Of a stretch of DNA of 17,126 nt, positions 6,372 through 13,825 are shown in pieces. Source of the stretch: an uncultured Blautia sp. (GTDB taxonomy: Bacteria; Bacillota; Clostridia; Lachnospirales; Lachnospiraceae); NCBI GenBank assembly GCA_900539145.1, contig UQAX01000052.1, positions 1 to 17,126 of the forward strand, read 5' to 3'. The stretch's first letter is position 1. The number at the start of each line of letters is the position of its first letter. The notes beneath the pieces are model-generated. The model did no database searches, was not told where the DNA came from, and worked only from the letters and a program-made list of their open reading frames with translations. Made by a program: the position numbers and the translations under genes.

Positions 6372-7262
6372 CTAAAATTCTAAGACTTCTCTATCTGTAA
6401 TCTTGTTTACAACTGCTGCAAGAACAAATGAGAAAATAAATACTACAACACCGATTGCCATACCATAACCATATACACCTGCGCCATAAGCCTGTTTGTA
6501 CATATAGTTCAGTGCAACCTCTGTTTTTCCGTTTGGTCCACCGTCTGTCATAATCTGAACAAACAGGAAGCTTAAGTTAATCGTACTGATAATATAGAAA
6601 GTTAATGTTGTACGAATATTATTCCAAATAAGAGGCAGAGTTACTGTGAAGAATGTATGTATCTCTGAAGAACCGTCAAGAGACGCTGCTTCATACAAAT
6701 CTTCCGGAATTGCTGCCATACTTGCCATATACATAACCATGTAATAACCGATTGCCTGCCATACAAGGGCAAAAATTACGGAATAAAGAACGATTTTCGG
6801 CTCACCCATCCACTGATGTACCAATCCATCCAGATGAATTGCCTCTAAAAATGTATTTAACAAACCTGAACTAGGATTGTAAATAGCTCCAAAAATACCT
6901 GCTATTACTACGATACTTAAAATGTTAGGGATATAGAAAATAACACGGAAGAAATTTTTTCCCTTAAAATCTCCTCTGGATAATAAAGCTGCAAAAAGGA
7001 CTGCTAATACAATAGTACAAATCATAACCAGTACAATAACCAGAATTGTATTCTGCATTGCCTCTAAAAATGTCTTATCCTGCATCAATTTTGCAAAGTT
7101 TTCAAATCCAACAAATTCTTTCTTGTTTGTAATTCCACCCATGCGGTATAAAGACATATTGAATACCTTTACCGTAGGAACGAAAATGAAAAGTAAGATT
7201 AAAAGAACTGCCGGTGCCAGACAGGCAAACACAAAACGTCCCTGTGATTTTTTCCTGTTCAT
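6372..7262 (-). CDS. Carbohydrate ABC importer permease, MalF/UgpA type
   Basis: This 296-residue permease is the partner of the downstream MalG-type subunit. Six hydrophobic segments are seen (about 11-33, 70-94, 105-128, 158-180, 218-238, 266-286). The EAA loop reads YEAASLDGSS (Glu191 to Gly197) followed by TVTLPLI. The sequence near the C-terminus, FVQIMTDGGPNGKTEV, matches the conserved T-x-GGP region of UgpA/MsmF-type permeases. GGAGG lies upstream of the ATG at 7262. A stem-loop in the 75-bp gap separates it from the binding-protein gene, so its mRNA may be less abundant than that of the binding protein. It is translated just ahead of the second permease with an 18-bp gap. Confidence 0.93.
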   Translation of the reverse strand: MNRKKSQGRFVFACLAPAVLLILLFIFVPTVKVFNMSLYRMGGITNKKEFVGFENFAKLMQDKTFLEAMQNTILVIVLVMICTIVLAVLFAALLSRGDFKGKNFFRVIFYIPNILSIVVIAGIFGAIYNPSSGLLNTFLEAIHLDGLVHQWMGEPKIVLYSVIFALVWQAIGYYMVMYMASMAAIPEDLYEAASLDGSSEIHTFFTVTLPLIWNNIRTTLTFYIISTINLSFLFVQIMTDGGPNGKTEVALNYMYKQAYGAGVYGYGMAIGVVVFIFSFVLAAVVNKITDREVLEF

Positions 7263-7284
7263 GGTTTTCCTCCTTTTCTTTTAA

Positions 7285-7314
7285 AAACGGTGAGTCGTAA
7301 ACAACTCACCGTTT
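7285..7314 (-). terminator. Intra-operon stem-loop, partial terminator or mRNA stabiliser
   Basis: AAACGGTGAGT (7285-7295) pairs perfectly over 11 bp with 7304-7314 around an 8-nt loop. On the minus strand five Ts lie at the end of the stem, then As. It sits between binding-protein and permease genes. Such elements commonly let the binding protein be made in excess over the membrane subunits. Read-through to the permeases is expected because they have no promoter that I can see. Confidence 0.7.
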
Positions 7315-7337
7315 CAATATCCATGCTTAAATTGTGC

Positions 7338-8753
7338 TTACTTTAAAGCGCCTGCACATTTTTCCCATGTTTCTGTTAACTGTGCCTGCCAATCTTCTAC
7401 TGTCATTTCACCTGTGTTTACACTGTATGCTGGTCCGTAAACTGCTTCTTTCATGTTCAGACCTTCGATTGGTTCTGTTGCAACCCATCCACCTGTAACT
7501 GTAACAATGTTATCTGCTGTTGATGCTTCATAGCAGTCTTTTGTTGTACCTTCTGGTAATTTTTCAGCAGCGCCTTTTACTGGAGCTACAACTGGAGCTG
7601 GAGATGTTTTACCTGTTTCTTTATCTGTTGTTTCATTGTTTAATAAAATGTCAACAACTGTATCAGAGTACATGAATTTGATGAATTCTTTTGCTAAATC
7701 CATGTGTTCAGCTTCTGCCGGGATCCACATCTGTTCTGTAAATGTGTACATTGTCTGAGTTTCATCGCCTTCCCACTTAGGAGCTGGCATCATACCCCAT
7801 CTGAAGTCTTCTGGTGTAGAAGCAGCCATCTCACCGATTACCCAGTTACCGTTTGGCATAAATAATGCTTTGTTATCAATAACGTTCTGCTGGTTGATTT
7901 TGAAACCACCGTCAGCATTTGCGTTTGCTACTGTATCTTTTTCTGTATATTCAGGAGATACTAATTTTCCTAAAGTATCCAGAACTTTTTTACCTTCTTC
8001 AGATGTCCATGTATCTTTGTCGTATTTGATTGCTTTCTGATAGAATTCTGTTCCGCCAGCCTGTGCTAACATACTATAAATAGTTGCATCTAAGTAACCT
8101 GACTGTGGAAATGTAAATAAAGCAACTCCATCAGCTTTTGCCTGATCGCCTAAAGCAAAGAATTCTTCCCATGTTGTTGGAAGGTCATATTTTTTGTTTT
8201 CGCCTTCAAACAGGTTCTTGTTATACCAAAATCCTGTTGGTGTATAGAAAATAGGTGCAAGATAGATTTTTCCGTCAGCGAATGGCTGAGCGTCTGTACC
8301 ATCTGTAATACCGTCTAACAGTCTTCCCTTTAATTCTTCGTCAGCGAATACGTCTGAAATATCAGCGATTGCGCCTTCTTTTAACATTGTTTCTGTAAAT
8401 CCGCTCTTCTGTCCTAAGTTGTAGTATACTACGTCAGGGAATTCACCTTTCTGAATAGACTTTGTTAAGTCTTTGTCTAATTCAGAAGACATCTCTAATT
8501 CTACTTCAACACCTTTTTCTTCTTCGAAAGCTGCTGCAATATCTTCCCAGATTTTTTCTCCGTTACCGCCTTTGAAAGCAGCTAACTTCAGAGTCTGTTT
8601 TTCTTCACCCTTTCCATTATCTTTGCTGTCTTCTTTACCTGTGTCTGCTGCAGGTTTTTCTTCTTTTGTGTCTCCACATGCAGCAAGTCCAGATAAAGCC
8701 ATTGTTGAAACAAGAGCCATAGCTACCAGTTTCTTTACCATCTTCATTTTCAT
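7338..8753 (-). CDS. Lipoprotein sugar-binding protein of the ABC importer
   Basis: This 471-residue extracellular solute-binding protein captures sugar and delivers it to the two downstream permeases. It has a lipoprotein signal peptide: KK near the N-terminus, a hydrophobic core, and the lipobox LAAC with Cys26 as the predicted lipidated residue. An acidic, Lys-rich linker (KEEKPAADTGKEDSKDNGK) follows and tethers the mature domain. The mature part has family-1 binding-protein traits, such as YNLGQKSG near 110, FWYNKNLF and the PTTWEEFFALGDQAK segment. AGGGAGG lies about 9 nt upstream of the ATG at 8753. Transcription is from an extended -10 promoter at 8812-8817. The likely substrate class is a sulfated or amino-sugar-containing glycan, judged from the neighbours rather than from this protein. 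Confidence 0.94.
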   Translation of the reverse strand: MKMKMVKKLVAMALVSTMALSGLAACGDTKEEKPAADTGKEDSKDNGKGEEKQTLKLAAFKGGNGEKIWEDIAAAFEEEKGVEVELEMSSELDKDLTKSIQKGEFPDVVYYNLGQKSGFTETMLKEGAIADISDVFADEELKGRLLDGITDGTDAQPFADGKIYLAPIFYTPTGFWYNKNLFEGENKKYDLPTTWEEFFALGDQAKADGVALFTFPQSGYLDATIYSMLAQAGGTEFYQKAIKYDKDTWTSEEGKKVLDTLGKLVSPEYTEKDTVANANADGGFKINQQNVIDNKALFMPNGNWVIGEMAASTPEDFRWGMMPAPKWEGDETQTMYTFTEQMWIPAEAEHMDLAKEFIKFMYSDTVVDILLNNETTDKETGKTSPAPVVAPVKGAAEKLPEGTTKDCYEASTADNIVTVTGGWVATEPIEGLNMKEAVYGPAYSVNTGEMTVEDWQAQLTETWEKCAGALK

Positions 8754-8811
8754 TGCTAATTCCTCCCTAATTTGTAGATGTTAAACATCTCTTTTAGATT
8801 TTATACATCAC

Positions 8812-8820
8812 ATTATAACA
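8812..8820 (-). promoter_or_regulatory. Extended -10 promoter of the importer operon
   Basis: On the minus strand the sequence reads TGTTATAAT, a consensus -10 with the TGn extension. No good -35 lies 17 bp upstream, which is typical of an activator-dependent promoter. The expected transcript start is near 8805, about 52 nt before the ATG. The leader includes a small inverted repeat (AGATGT/ACATCT, 8776-8790). Confidence 0.65.
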
Positions 8821-8852
8821 CATTTTTCAATTTTGTATTTATATTATTTATT

Positions 8853-8870
8853 GGATATTTTGCACAATCC
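8853..8870. promoter_or_regulatory. Candidate operator 1, upstream of the importer promoter
   Basis: The 18-bp site GGATATTTTGCACAATCC begins with GGAT and ends with ATCC. It lies about 48-65 bp upstream of the predicted importer start. A related sequence sits directly upstream of the sulfatase -35 (8990-9005), sharing GG, TTTTGCA and AATC in the same order. Its position suits an AraC-type activator such as the one encoded at 12072. Binding is not shown. Confidence 0.4.
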
Positions 8871-8989
8871 ATTTTTTCTATGTCAATTTCACCCAAAAAA
8901 CCGACACTTTTCTTGTTTATTTATGCTTTTCTTCTATCCACACATTTGTCACGCTCTTTTTTCTTTCGTCACCTTCACCAACATCAGCC

Positions 8990-9005
8990 GGTATTTTTGC
9001 AAATC
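8990..9005. promoter_or_regulatory. Candidate operator 2, upstream of the sulfatase promoter
   Basis: GGTATTTTTGCAAATC resembles operator 1 (8853-8870), with common GG, TTTTGCA and AATC and one base less between the last two blocks. It ends 3 bp before the sulfatase -35, the usual place for an AraC-family activator site. Confidence 0.4.
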
Positions 9006-9008
9006 ATC

Positions 9009-9037
9009 TTGTATTTTACGAAAATTTCACGTATAGT
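9009..9037 (+). promoter_or_regulatory. Sulfatase promoter
   Basis: TTGTAT (9009-9014) and TATAGT (9032-9037) are separated by exactly 17 bp. The predicted transcript start is near 9044, giving a leader of about 28 nt before the TTG start. The maturase promoter uses the same -35 hexamer and spacing. Confidence 0.65.
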
Positions 9038-9071
9038 TGTAAATAGCTTAAACGAATGGAGGAATGAAATT

Positions 9072-10541
9072 TTGAACCAACCGAATATACTGCTTATTAT
9101 GACGGATCAGCTTCGTGGAGATTGTCTGGGTTTTGCAGGACATCCCGATGTAAAGACTCCGTATCTTGATACCCTTGCCAGCAGAGGAGTTTCTTTTGAT
9201 AATGCTTACAGCTCCTGTCCAAGCTGTATCGCCGCAAGAGCCGCTCTTCATACCGGTATGGCACAGGAACATCACAGACGTACCGGATATGAAGATAATA
9301 TTCCGTGGGAATACCCAAATACCATGGCAGGAGAGCTTTCCAAGGCAGGCTATTACTGCCAGTGCGTAGGAAAAATGCACGTACACCCTCTTCGCAACTA
9401 TCTGGGCTTTCACAATGTAGAACTCCATGACGGATACCTGCACAGCGCACGATATACCAATGTGCCGTGGCAGGAGTCACAGAAAAATGCCGACGATTAT
9501 TTCCACTGGTTAAAGCAGGAAAAGGGAATTGATGCAGATGTAACAGATACGGGATTAGAATGTAACAGTTGGGTAGCACGTCCTTGGATTTATGAAGAAA
9601 AGTATCACCCCACCAACTGGGTAACAGACAGAAGTATTGACTTTTTAAGAAGAAAAGACCCACAAAAGCCTTTCTTCCTTATGGCATCCTATTTAAGACC
9701 ACATCCGCCTTTTGATGCGCCGTCTTATTATTTCGACCTGTATAACAAAAAAGAGCTGGCACCTCCTGCTGTGGGAGATTGGGAAACCACAGAAGAATTA
9801 CAGGCTATGGGACGTGTCTTTGACTCCAAATGCGGACCATCCGATCCTGAACTCATCAGAGAAGCACAAATCGGCTATTACGCCTGCATTACTCATCTGG
9901 ATCATCAAATCGGTCGTTTGATACAGGCATTGGTAGAGTATGGAGTTTATGATAATACTCTTATCCTCTTTACCTCTGACCACGGCGAAGAGCTGTGTGA
10001 CCACCACATGTTCCGAAAATCCAGACCTTATCAGGGAAGTATTCGTATTCCTATGATTATGGCAGGAAACGAAACCCTCCTTCCCGGCATCAAGCAGGAT
10101 ACAGTTTCTCATAGTGTGGTAGAGCTTCGGGATGTCATGCCTACCCTCCTTGATTTTGTAAAAGCAGATATTCCTGACAGTGTCGACGGAAAAAGTATGC
10201 TTCCGTTGGTTCAAAATCCCGCTGAAAAGCTCCGAGACGTACTTCACGGCGAACATTCCTACGGACCTTACTCCAATCACTGGCTGGTTTCCTCCTACGA
10301 CAAGTTTATCTGGTACAGCGAAACAGGAAAAGAACAATACTTCCGCATCAGTGAAGATCCCAAAGAACTTCATGATGAAATCTCCAATCCGATTTACAAA
10401 GAACGTATTGAAGAACTTCGGAACACTCTGATTGAAACCTTAAAAGACCGCCCGGAAGGCTTTTCAGACGGTACACAGCTCATTACCGGCTGCCCGTATC
10501 CGCCTTACATGCCGGATAAAACTCAAAAAGAGGGAAAATAA
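9072..10541 (+). CDS. Cytoplasmic S1-type sulfatase with FGly cysteine
   Basis: This 489-residue formylglycine-dependent sulfatase hydrolyses sulfate esters. The signature is CIAARAALHTG, where Cys52 is predicted to become the catalytic formylglycine and Arg56 its partner. Other likely active-site residues are Asp12 (MTDQ), Lys101 and His103 (GKMHV), His211 (RPHPPF), Asp303-His304 (TSDHG) and Lys316 (FRKS). The TTG at 9072 is chosen because GGAGG lies 9 nt upstream and the protein then begins directly with the family's first strand (QPNILLIMTDQ). No signal peptide is present, so it should act in the cytoplasm on an imported substrate. It lies divergent from the importer operon and convergent with its maturase. 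The substrate is not readable. 6-sulfated glucosamine or another host-glycan sugar fits the context. Confidence 0.92.
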   Translation: MNQPNILLIMTDQLRGDCLGFAGHPDVKTPYLDTLASRGVSFDNAYSSCPSCIAARAALHTGMAQEHHRRTGYEDNIPWEYPNTMAGELSKAGYYCQCVGKMHVHPLRNYLGFHNVELHDGYLHSARYTNVPWQESQKNADDYFHWLKQEKGIDADVTDTGLECNSWVARPWIYEEKYHPTNWVTDRSIDFLRRKDPQKPFFLMASYLRPHPPFDAPSYYFDLYNKKELAPPAVGDWETTEELQAMGRVFDSKCGPSDPELIREAQIGYYACITHLDHQIGRLIQALVEYGVYDNTLILFTSDHGEELCDHHMFRKSRPYQGSIRIPMIMAGNETLLPGIKQDTVSHSVVELRDVMPTLLDFVKADIPDSVDGKSMLPLVQNPAEKLRDVLHGEHSYGPYSNHWLVSSYDKFIWYSETGKEQYFRISEDPKELHDEISNPIYKERIEELRNTLIETLKDRPEGFSDGTQLITGCPYPPYMPDKTQKEGK

Positions 10542-10618
10542 ATTAAAAAGTGCTGCAGCTTTAATTTTCTATCTGAGGCAAATTGTTTCAACAACATAGC
10601 AGCCATACATCTCAGTAA

Positions 10619-10661
10619 TTTTTATACCATATATTATTCTCAACTATGAGCTGTATAAAAA
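10619..10661. repeat. Nested stem-loop after the sulfatase gene
   Basis: TTTTTATAC (10619-10627) pairs perfectly with GTATAAAAA (10653-10661). A smaller CTCA/TGAG hairpin lies inside. It directly precedes the larger palindromic element and may be part of it. No T-run follows on either strand. Confidence 0.45.
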
Positions 10662-10663
10662 TA

Positions 10664-10830
10664 CTCCGCTGTTCCATAGACAAACAATCGGAACATTTTA
10701 AAAGTTTTTCAAGCATAGCGATGCCTTGAGAACTGTGTCTGAGTGCATCAGCACGAGTTTGGTGAGCAAGGCATCTATAAGCGGCGCAGAAAAACTAAAA
10801 AATGGACGAGTTTTCTATGGAACAACGGAG
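10664..10830. repeat. Structured palindromic intergenic element, about 167 bp
   Basis: The outer arms CTCCGCTGTTCCATAG (10664-10679) and 10815-10830 pair at 15 of 16 positions. Inside, AGTTTTTC pairs with GAAAAACT and GATGCCTTG pairs with CAAGGCATC. The apex holds a GTGC-ATCA-GCAC hairpin. All arms are in nested order, so the whole segment can fold into one long interrupted stem. It lies between the convergent sulfatase and maturase genes. It could be a dispersed repeat of MITE or REP type, or a structured RNA. It could also serve as a two-way transcription end, although no T-run is present. No protein is supported here. Confidence 0.55.
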
Positions 10831-10837
10831 AACATTA

Positions 10838-11932
10838 TTATAATCTCGCTGCCAGCCATTCCCATCTTGCAATACTGTATTCAAAAAATTCCTGATATGC
10901 TTCGCAGAAGTAATTTTTGTTCTCTTTTGTATAGTTTCTTCGACAGCCTCCTCTGCAAAGGGGATACCATCTACATGCCTTACAAGCTTCTCCTCTCTTT
11001 ACGCCTTCTTTAAAAAATTCCATATCCGGCAAAATCCCCTGAAAGAAACGGAAATTCTCATCCTTCACATTGGCAACTCTGCAATTATCCAGCACATAAA
11101 AATCACATGGATAAATATCGCCGTTTGCTTCTACAATATTCTGCATGGAACATCTTCCTGTCTGCGAGCAGGCTTCCGGCGGCATTCCCTTTAACATAGA
11201 AAGCCAGTTGTCAAATTCGCGGATAGAGACGATTTCTCCCTTTTGAATATCCTCAAACCATAAGTCAAAAAGCTCCTTCAATGCTTCTGCATACACCTTG
11301 GGCGTTAAAGACCAAGGGTATTGTCCTTCTTCCTCTCCCATAGGGTCTAAGCAGGGAATATACTGCTGATAATAAAAGCCTTCTTTCTTTAAAAAGCGAT
11401 AAATAGAGGATATCTTTTTTGCACTCTGTTTGGTAAGCACACAGAGAATATTTACTTCTACCTTATTTTTCAGCAATTCTTTTGCATTTTTCAAAACAAG
11501 AGCAAAGGTTCCCTTCTTTTTTGCATCCTGTCTGTTTCTGTCATGAATTTCTTTTGTTCCGTCTAAGGAAATTCCAACTAAAAAGTTGTTTTCTTTTAAA
11601 AATTTTATCCACTTCTCATCTAACAGCGTTCCGTTTGTCTGAAGACAGAAATTGACTTTCGTTTCTTTCTTTTTGTATTTCTTAACACATTCCACAAATT
11701 TCTCAAAAAACTCCAGACCGGCAAGTGTAGGTTCTCCCCCCTGAAATCCAAAGGTACAAAATTCTTCTGCTTCTTCTAAAGCTTTTTTTACCAGTATTTC
11801 CATGGTATCTTCCTTCATAATTCCATAAGAAGGAACTTCTCTGTTTTTACATTCGTCTTCGTAAAAGCAATAGGAGCATCTTAAATTACAGTTTGAAGAT
11901 GCCGGTTTTATCATCATCTGCATATATTTCAT
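10838..11932 (-). CDS. Anaerobic sulfatase-maturing enzyme, radical SAM/SPASM
   Basis: This 364-residue enzyme oxidises the active-site Cys or Ser of sulfatases to formylglycine using S-adenosylmethionine and iron-sulfur clusters. The radical-SAM motif is CNLRCSYC (Cys15, 19, 22), and the SAM-binding GGEP is at 65-68. The C-terminal SPASM domain has the expected cysteines (255, 261, 276, 317, 320, 326, 330, 343). Asp277 directly follows Cys276, which by memory matches the catalytic Asp277 of the Clostridium perfringens enzyme. GAGG lies 7 nt upstream of the ATG at 11932. The gene is convergent with the Cys-type sulfatase, its evident client, and divergent from the AraC regulator. All key residues are present and length is normal. 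Confidence 0.95.
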   Translation of the reverse strand: MKYMQMMIKPASSNCNLRCSYCFYEDECKNREVPSYGIMKEDTMEILVKKALEEAEEFCTFGFQGGEPTLAGLEFFEKFVECVKKYKKKETKVNFCLQTNGTLLDEKWIKFLKENNFLVGISLDGTKEIHDRNRQDAKKKGTFALVLKNAKELLKNKVEVNILCVLTKQSAKKISSIYRFLKKEGFYYQQYIPCLDPMGEEEGQYPWSLTPKVYAEALKELFDLWFEDIQKGEIVSIREFDNWLSMLKGMPPEACSQTGRCSMQNIVEANGDIYPCDFYVLDNCRVANVKDENFRFFQGILPDMEFFKEGVKRGEACKACRWYPLCRGGCRRNYTKENKNYFCEAYQEFFEYSIARWEWLAARL

Positions 11933-11963
11933 TTTTCTTCCTCTTTCTCGACTTATTTTCTTT

Positions 11964-11992
11964 ATTGTAGCTTTTTCTCTTTATAAATACAA
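11964..11992 (-). promoter_or_regulatory. Promoter of the sulfatase-maturing enzyme gene
   Basis: On the minus strand TTGTAT (11992-11987) and TACAAT (11969-11964) are spaced by 17 bp. The ATG lies about 31 nt downstream of the -10. The -35 and spacing are the same as in the sulfatase promoter. Confidence 0.55.
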
Positions 11993-12008
11993 CAATTTTA
12001 TCCAAATG

Positions 12009-12037
12009 TAGATTTTTCTCTTCGTTTCCTTTATAAT
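12009..12037 (+). promoter_or_regulatory. Promoter of the AraC-type regulator gene
   Basis: A perfect TATAAT (12032-12037) stands 17 bp after a poor -35 (TAGATT, 12009-12014). The ribosome site AGGAGG follows near 12060-12065. It lies back to back with the maturase promoter in a 139-bp gap. Confidence 0.5.
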
Positions 12038-12071
12038 AAAATTAATATTCATTCTTTTTAGGAGGTTTATC

Positions 12072-12965
12072 ATGCCATTTAAAAGTTTAAAATTGATTGA
12101 AGATGTGAAAATTGACAGTATTATTACCATTCATTACTTTGAATATATGAGTGACTATAGTTTTCCCGGAGAACGTCACGATTTTTGGGAATTTTTATGC
12201 GTAGATAAAGGTGAAGTAGAAGTCACCGCTGACAACCGAGCTTATACCTTAAAAAAAGGTGAAATTATTTTCCATAAGCCCAATGAGTTTCATACCGTTC
12301 GTGCCAACGGAAAAATCGCACCTAATCTGATTGTTATTTCCTTTGACTGTACTTCTCCATGTATGGACTATTTTCAGGATTTAAAAACAAGCATCGGAGA
12401 AGCAGAACGAAATCTCATTGCTCAGATTATCTATGAAGCAAAACGCTGTATCAAAACACCATTAAATGATCCCAAGACAACAGAAATGGTGAAAAATCCA
12501 GATGCGCCTTTTGGTTCAGAGCAATTGATTAAAATCTATCTTCAAGCTCTGCTTATTGCGATGATCCGCAATTTACAACTGGGGCAGTATTCTGCTCCTG
12601 CCATAAAATCCATGAAGCTGAAAAGTGATGATTTATTATACAATAAAATTACTACTTATCTGGAAGAACACATTCGAGAGCATCTTACCATTGAAACTAT
12701 CTGCCGTGATAATCTCATTGGTCGTTCCCAGCTTCAAAAGCTTTTCAGAGAGCATGACCAGTGTGGTGTGATTGACTATTTCTCCCGTTTGAAGGTAGAA
12801 CTGGCAAAACAGCTTATTCGAGAAAATCATCACAACTTTACGCAGATATCAGAATTTATCGGATATACCTCTATCCACTACTTTTCCCGTCAGTTTAAAA
12901 AAATCACGGGAATGACACCTTCTGAATACGCATCTTCGATTAAGGTAATTTCTGACAGAAAATAG
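12072..12965 (+). CDS. AraC-family transcriptional regulator with N-terminal cupin
   Basis: This 297-residue regulator has an N-terminal cupin sensor domain and a C-terminal AraC DNA-binding domain. The cupin region contains HDFWEFLCVDKGEVEV and GEIIFHKPNEFHTV, the usual sugar-pocket strands. The AraC domain holds two helix-turn-helices (about 201-224 and 250-273), with the conserved IGYTSIHYFSRQFKKITG and MTPSEY end. AGGAGG lies 7 nt before the ATG at 12072. It stands between the maturase and nagB, both oriented away from or after it, and is the only regulator in the locus. I infer that it activates the importer and sulfatase promoters in response to a sugar. The two candidate operators upstream of those genes are the best targets to test. 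Confidence 0.9.
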   Translation: MPFKSLKLIEDVKIDSIITIHYFEYMSDYSFPGERHDFWEFLCVDKGEVEVTADNRAYTLKKGEIIFHKPNEFHTVRANGKIAPNLIVISFDCTSPCMDYFQDLKTSIGEAERNLIAQIIYEAKRCIKTPLNDPKTTEMVKNPDAPFGSEQLIKIYLQALLIAMIRNLQLGQYSAPAIKSMKLKSDDLLYNKITTYLEEHIREHLTIETICRDNLIGRSQLQKLFREHDQCGVIDYFSRLKVELAKQLIRENHHNFTQISEFIGYTSIHYFSRQFKKITGMTPSEYASSIKVISDRK

Positions 12966-12983
12966 ACTTTCTGCATTTTAGCA

Positions 12984-13012
12984 TTGAGTTTCCTTTCTGT
13001 TCATATTATAAT
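12984..13012 (+). promoter_or_regulatory. Strong promoter of nagB
   Basis: TTGAGT (12984-12989) and a perfect TATAAT (13007-13012) are spaced by 17 bp. The start is expected near 13019, giving a leader of about 48 nt. A small inverted repeat (AAGGTA with TACTTT, about 13030-13047) lies just downstream of the start and could be a repressor site, but it is weak. Confidence 0.7.
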
Positions 13013-13066
13013 GAAAGAAAATTTAGAAAAAGGTATTTAATTACTTTACAAAAAGGAGAATGGGGA

Positions 13067-13795
13067 ATGAAAATCTACAAAACAAAAAATTACGATGAAA
13101 TGAGTAAAAGAGCAGCACATATCATTGCTTCTCAAGTTATTTTAAATCCTGACTGCGTACTTGGTCTTGCAACAGGTTCTACACCTGTGGGCACTTATAA
13201 AAATCTGATTGAATGGTATCAGAACGGAGATTTGGATTTCTCACAGATTACCTCCTGCAATCTTGACGAATACAGAGGTTTAAGCGGAGATAATGACCAG
13301 AGCTATCGCTATTTTATGAACCACAATCTTTTTGACCACGTAAATATCCGCAAAGAATGTACATACGTTCCTGATGGATTAGACAAAGACAGCGATGCAG
13401 CATGCAAAGCTTACGAAGAAATCATTGAAAAAGTAGGCGGTATTGACTTACAGCTTTTAGGTCTTGGTCATAACGGACACATTGGCTTCAACGAGCCTGC
13501 CGATGATTTTCCTAAGACAACACACTGCGTAGACTTAACAGAGAGCACCATTCAGGCAAACAAACGCTTCTTCGAAAACGAAGCGGATGTACCTCGTCAG
13601 GCATACACAATGGGAATTGGCACAATTATGAGCGCAAAGAAAATCCTTGTTGTTGTAAGCGGTGAAGACAAAGCTGAAATCTTAAACAAAGTCATCAACG
13701 GACCAATTACTCCACAGGTTCCTGCTTCTATTTTACAGCTTCATCCGGATGTAACAATCGTAGCTGACGAAGCAGCTTTATCTAAAACAAAATAA
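13067..13795 (+). CDS. nagB: Glucosamine-6-phosphate deaminase
   Basis: This 242-residue enzyme converts glucosamine-6-phosphate to fructose-6-phosphate and ammonia, the last step of amino-sugar entry into glycolysis. The phosphate-binding loop GLATGSTPVGTY (33-44), the catalytic NLDEY (65-69, Asp67) and GLGHNGHIGFNEP (132-144, with His138 and Glu143) are all visible. Length is normal for the Firmicutes short form, which lacks the C-terminal allosteric tail of the E. coli enzyme. AAGGAG lies about 8 nt upstream of the ATG at 13067. It has its own promoter and terminator, so it can be expressed apart from the regulator. No nagA or sugar kinase is in the window. The link to the sulfatase locus is by proximity and chemistry, and a housekeeping role is also possible. 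Confidence 0.95.
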   Translation: MKIYKTKNYDEMSKRAAHIIASQVILNPDCVLGLATGSTPVGTYKNLIEWYQNGDLDFSQITSCNLDEYRGLSGDNDQSYRYFMNHNLFDHVNIRKECTYVPDGLDKDSDAACKAYEEIIEKVGGIDLQLLGLGHNGHIGFNEPADDFPKTTHCVDLTESTIQANKRFFENEADVPRQAYTMGIGTIMSAKKILVVVSGEDKAEILNKVINGPITPQVPASILQLHPDVTIVADEAALSKTK

Positions 13796-13825
13796 TTTTT
13801 TATAAAACGTAATTATTATGAAAAA

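Noticed and set aside
8778..9071. N-terminal extension of the sulfatase frame by about 98 residues
   Set aside because: The stretch has no ribosome site, is Phe/Ser-rich noise unlike a sulfatase, and covers both divergent promoters. The TTG at 9072 has a good ribosome site and the right family N-terminus.
9097..10373. Long antisense frames of 188 and 191 codons opposite the sulfatase
   Set aside because: They have no ribosome sites or family motifs and lie over a well-supported gene. They are shadows.
10545..10562. Terminator for the sulfatase at AAAGTGCTGCAGCTTT
   Set aside because: The stem is interrupted after four pairs and is followed by AATTTTC rather than a clean T-run, so it is too weak to call.
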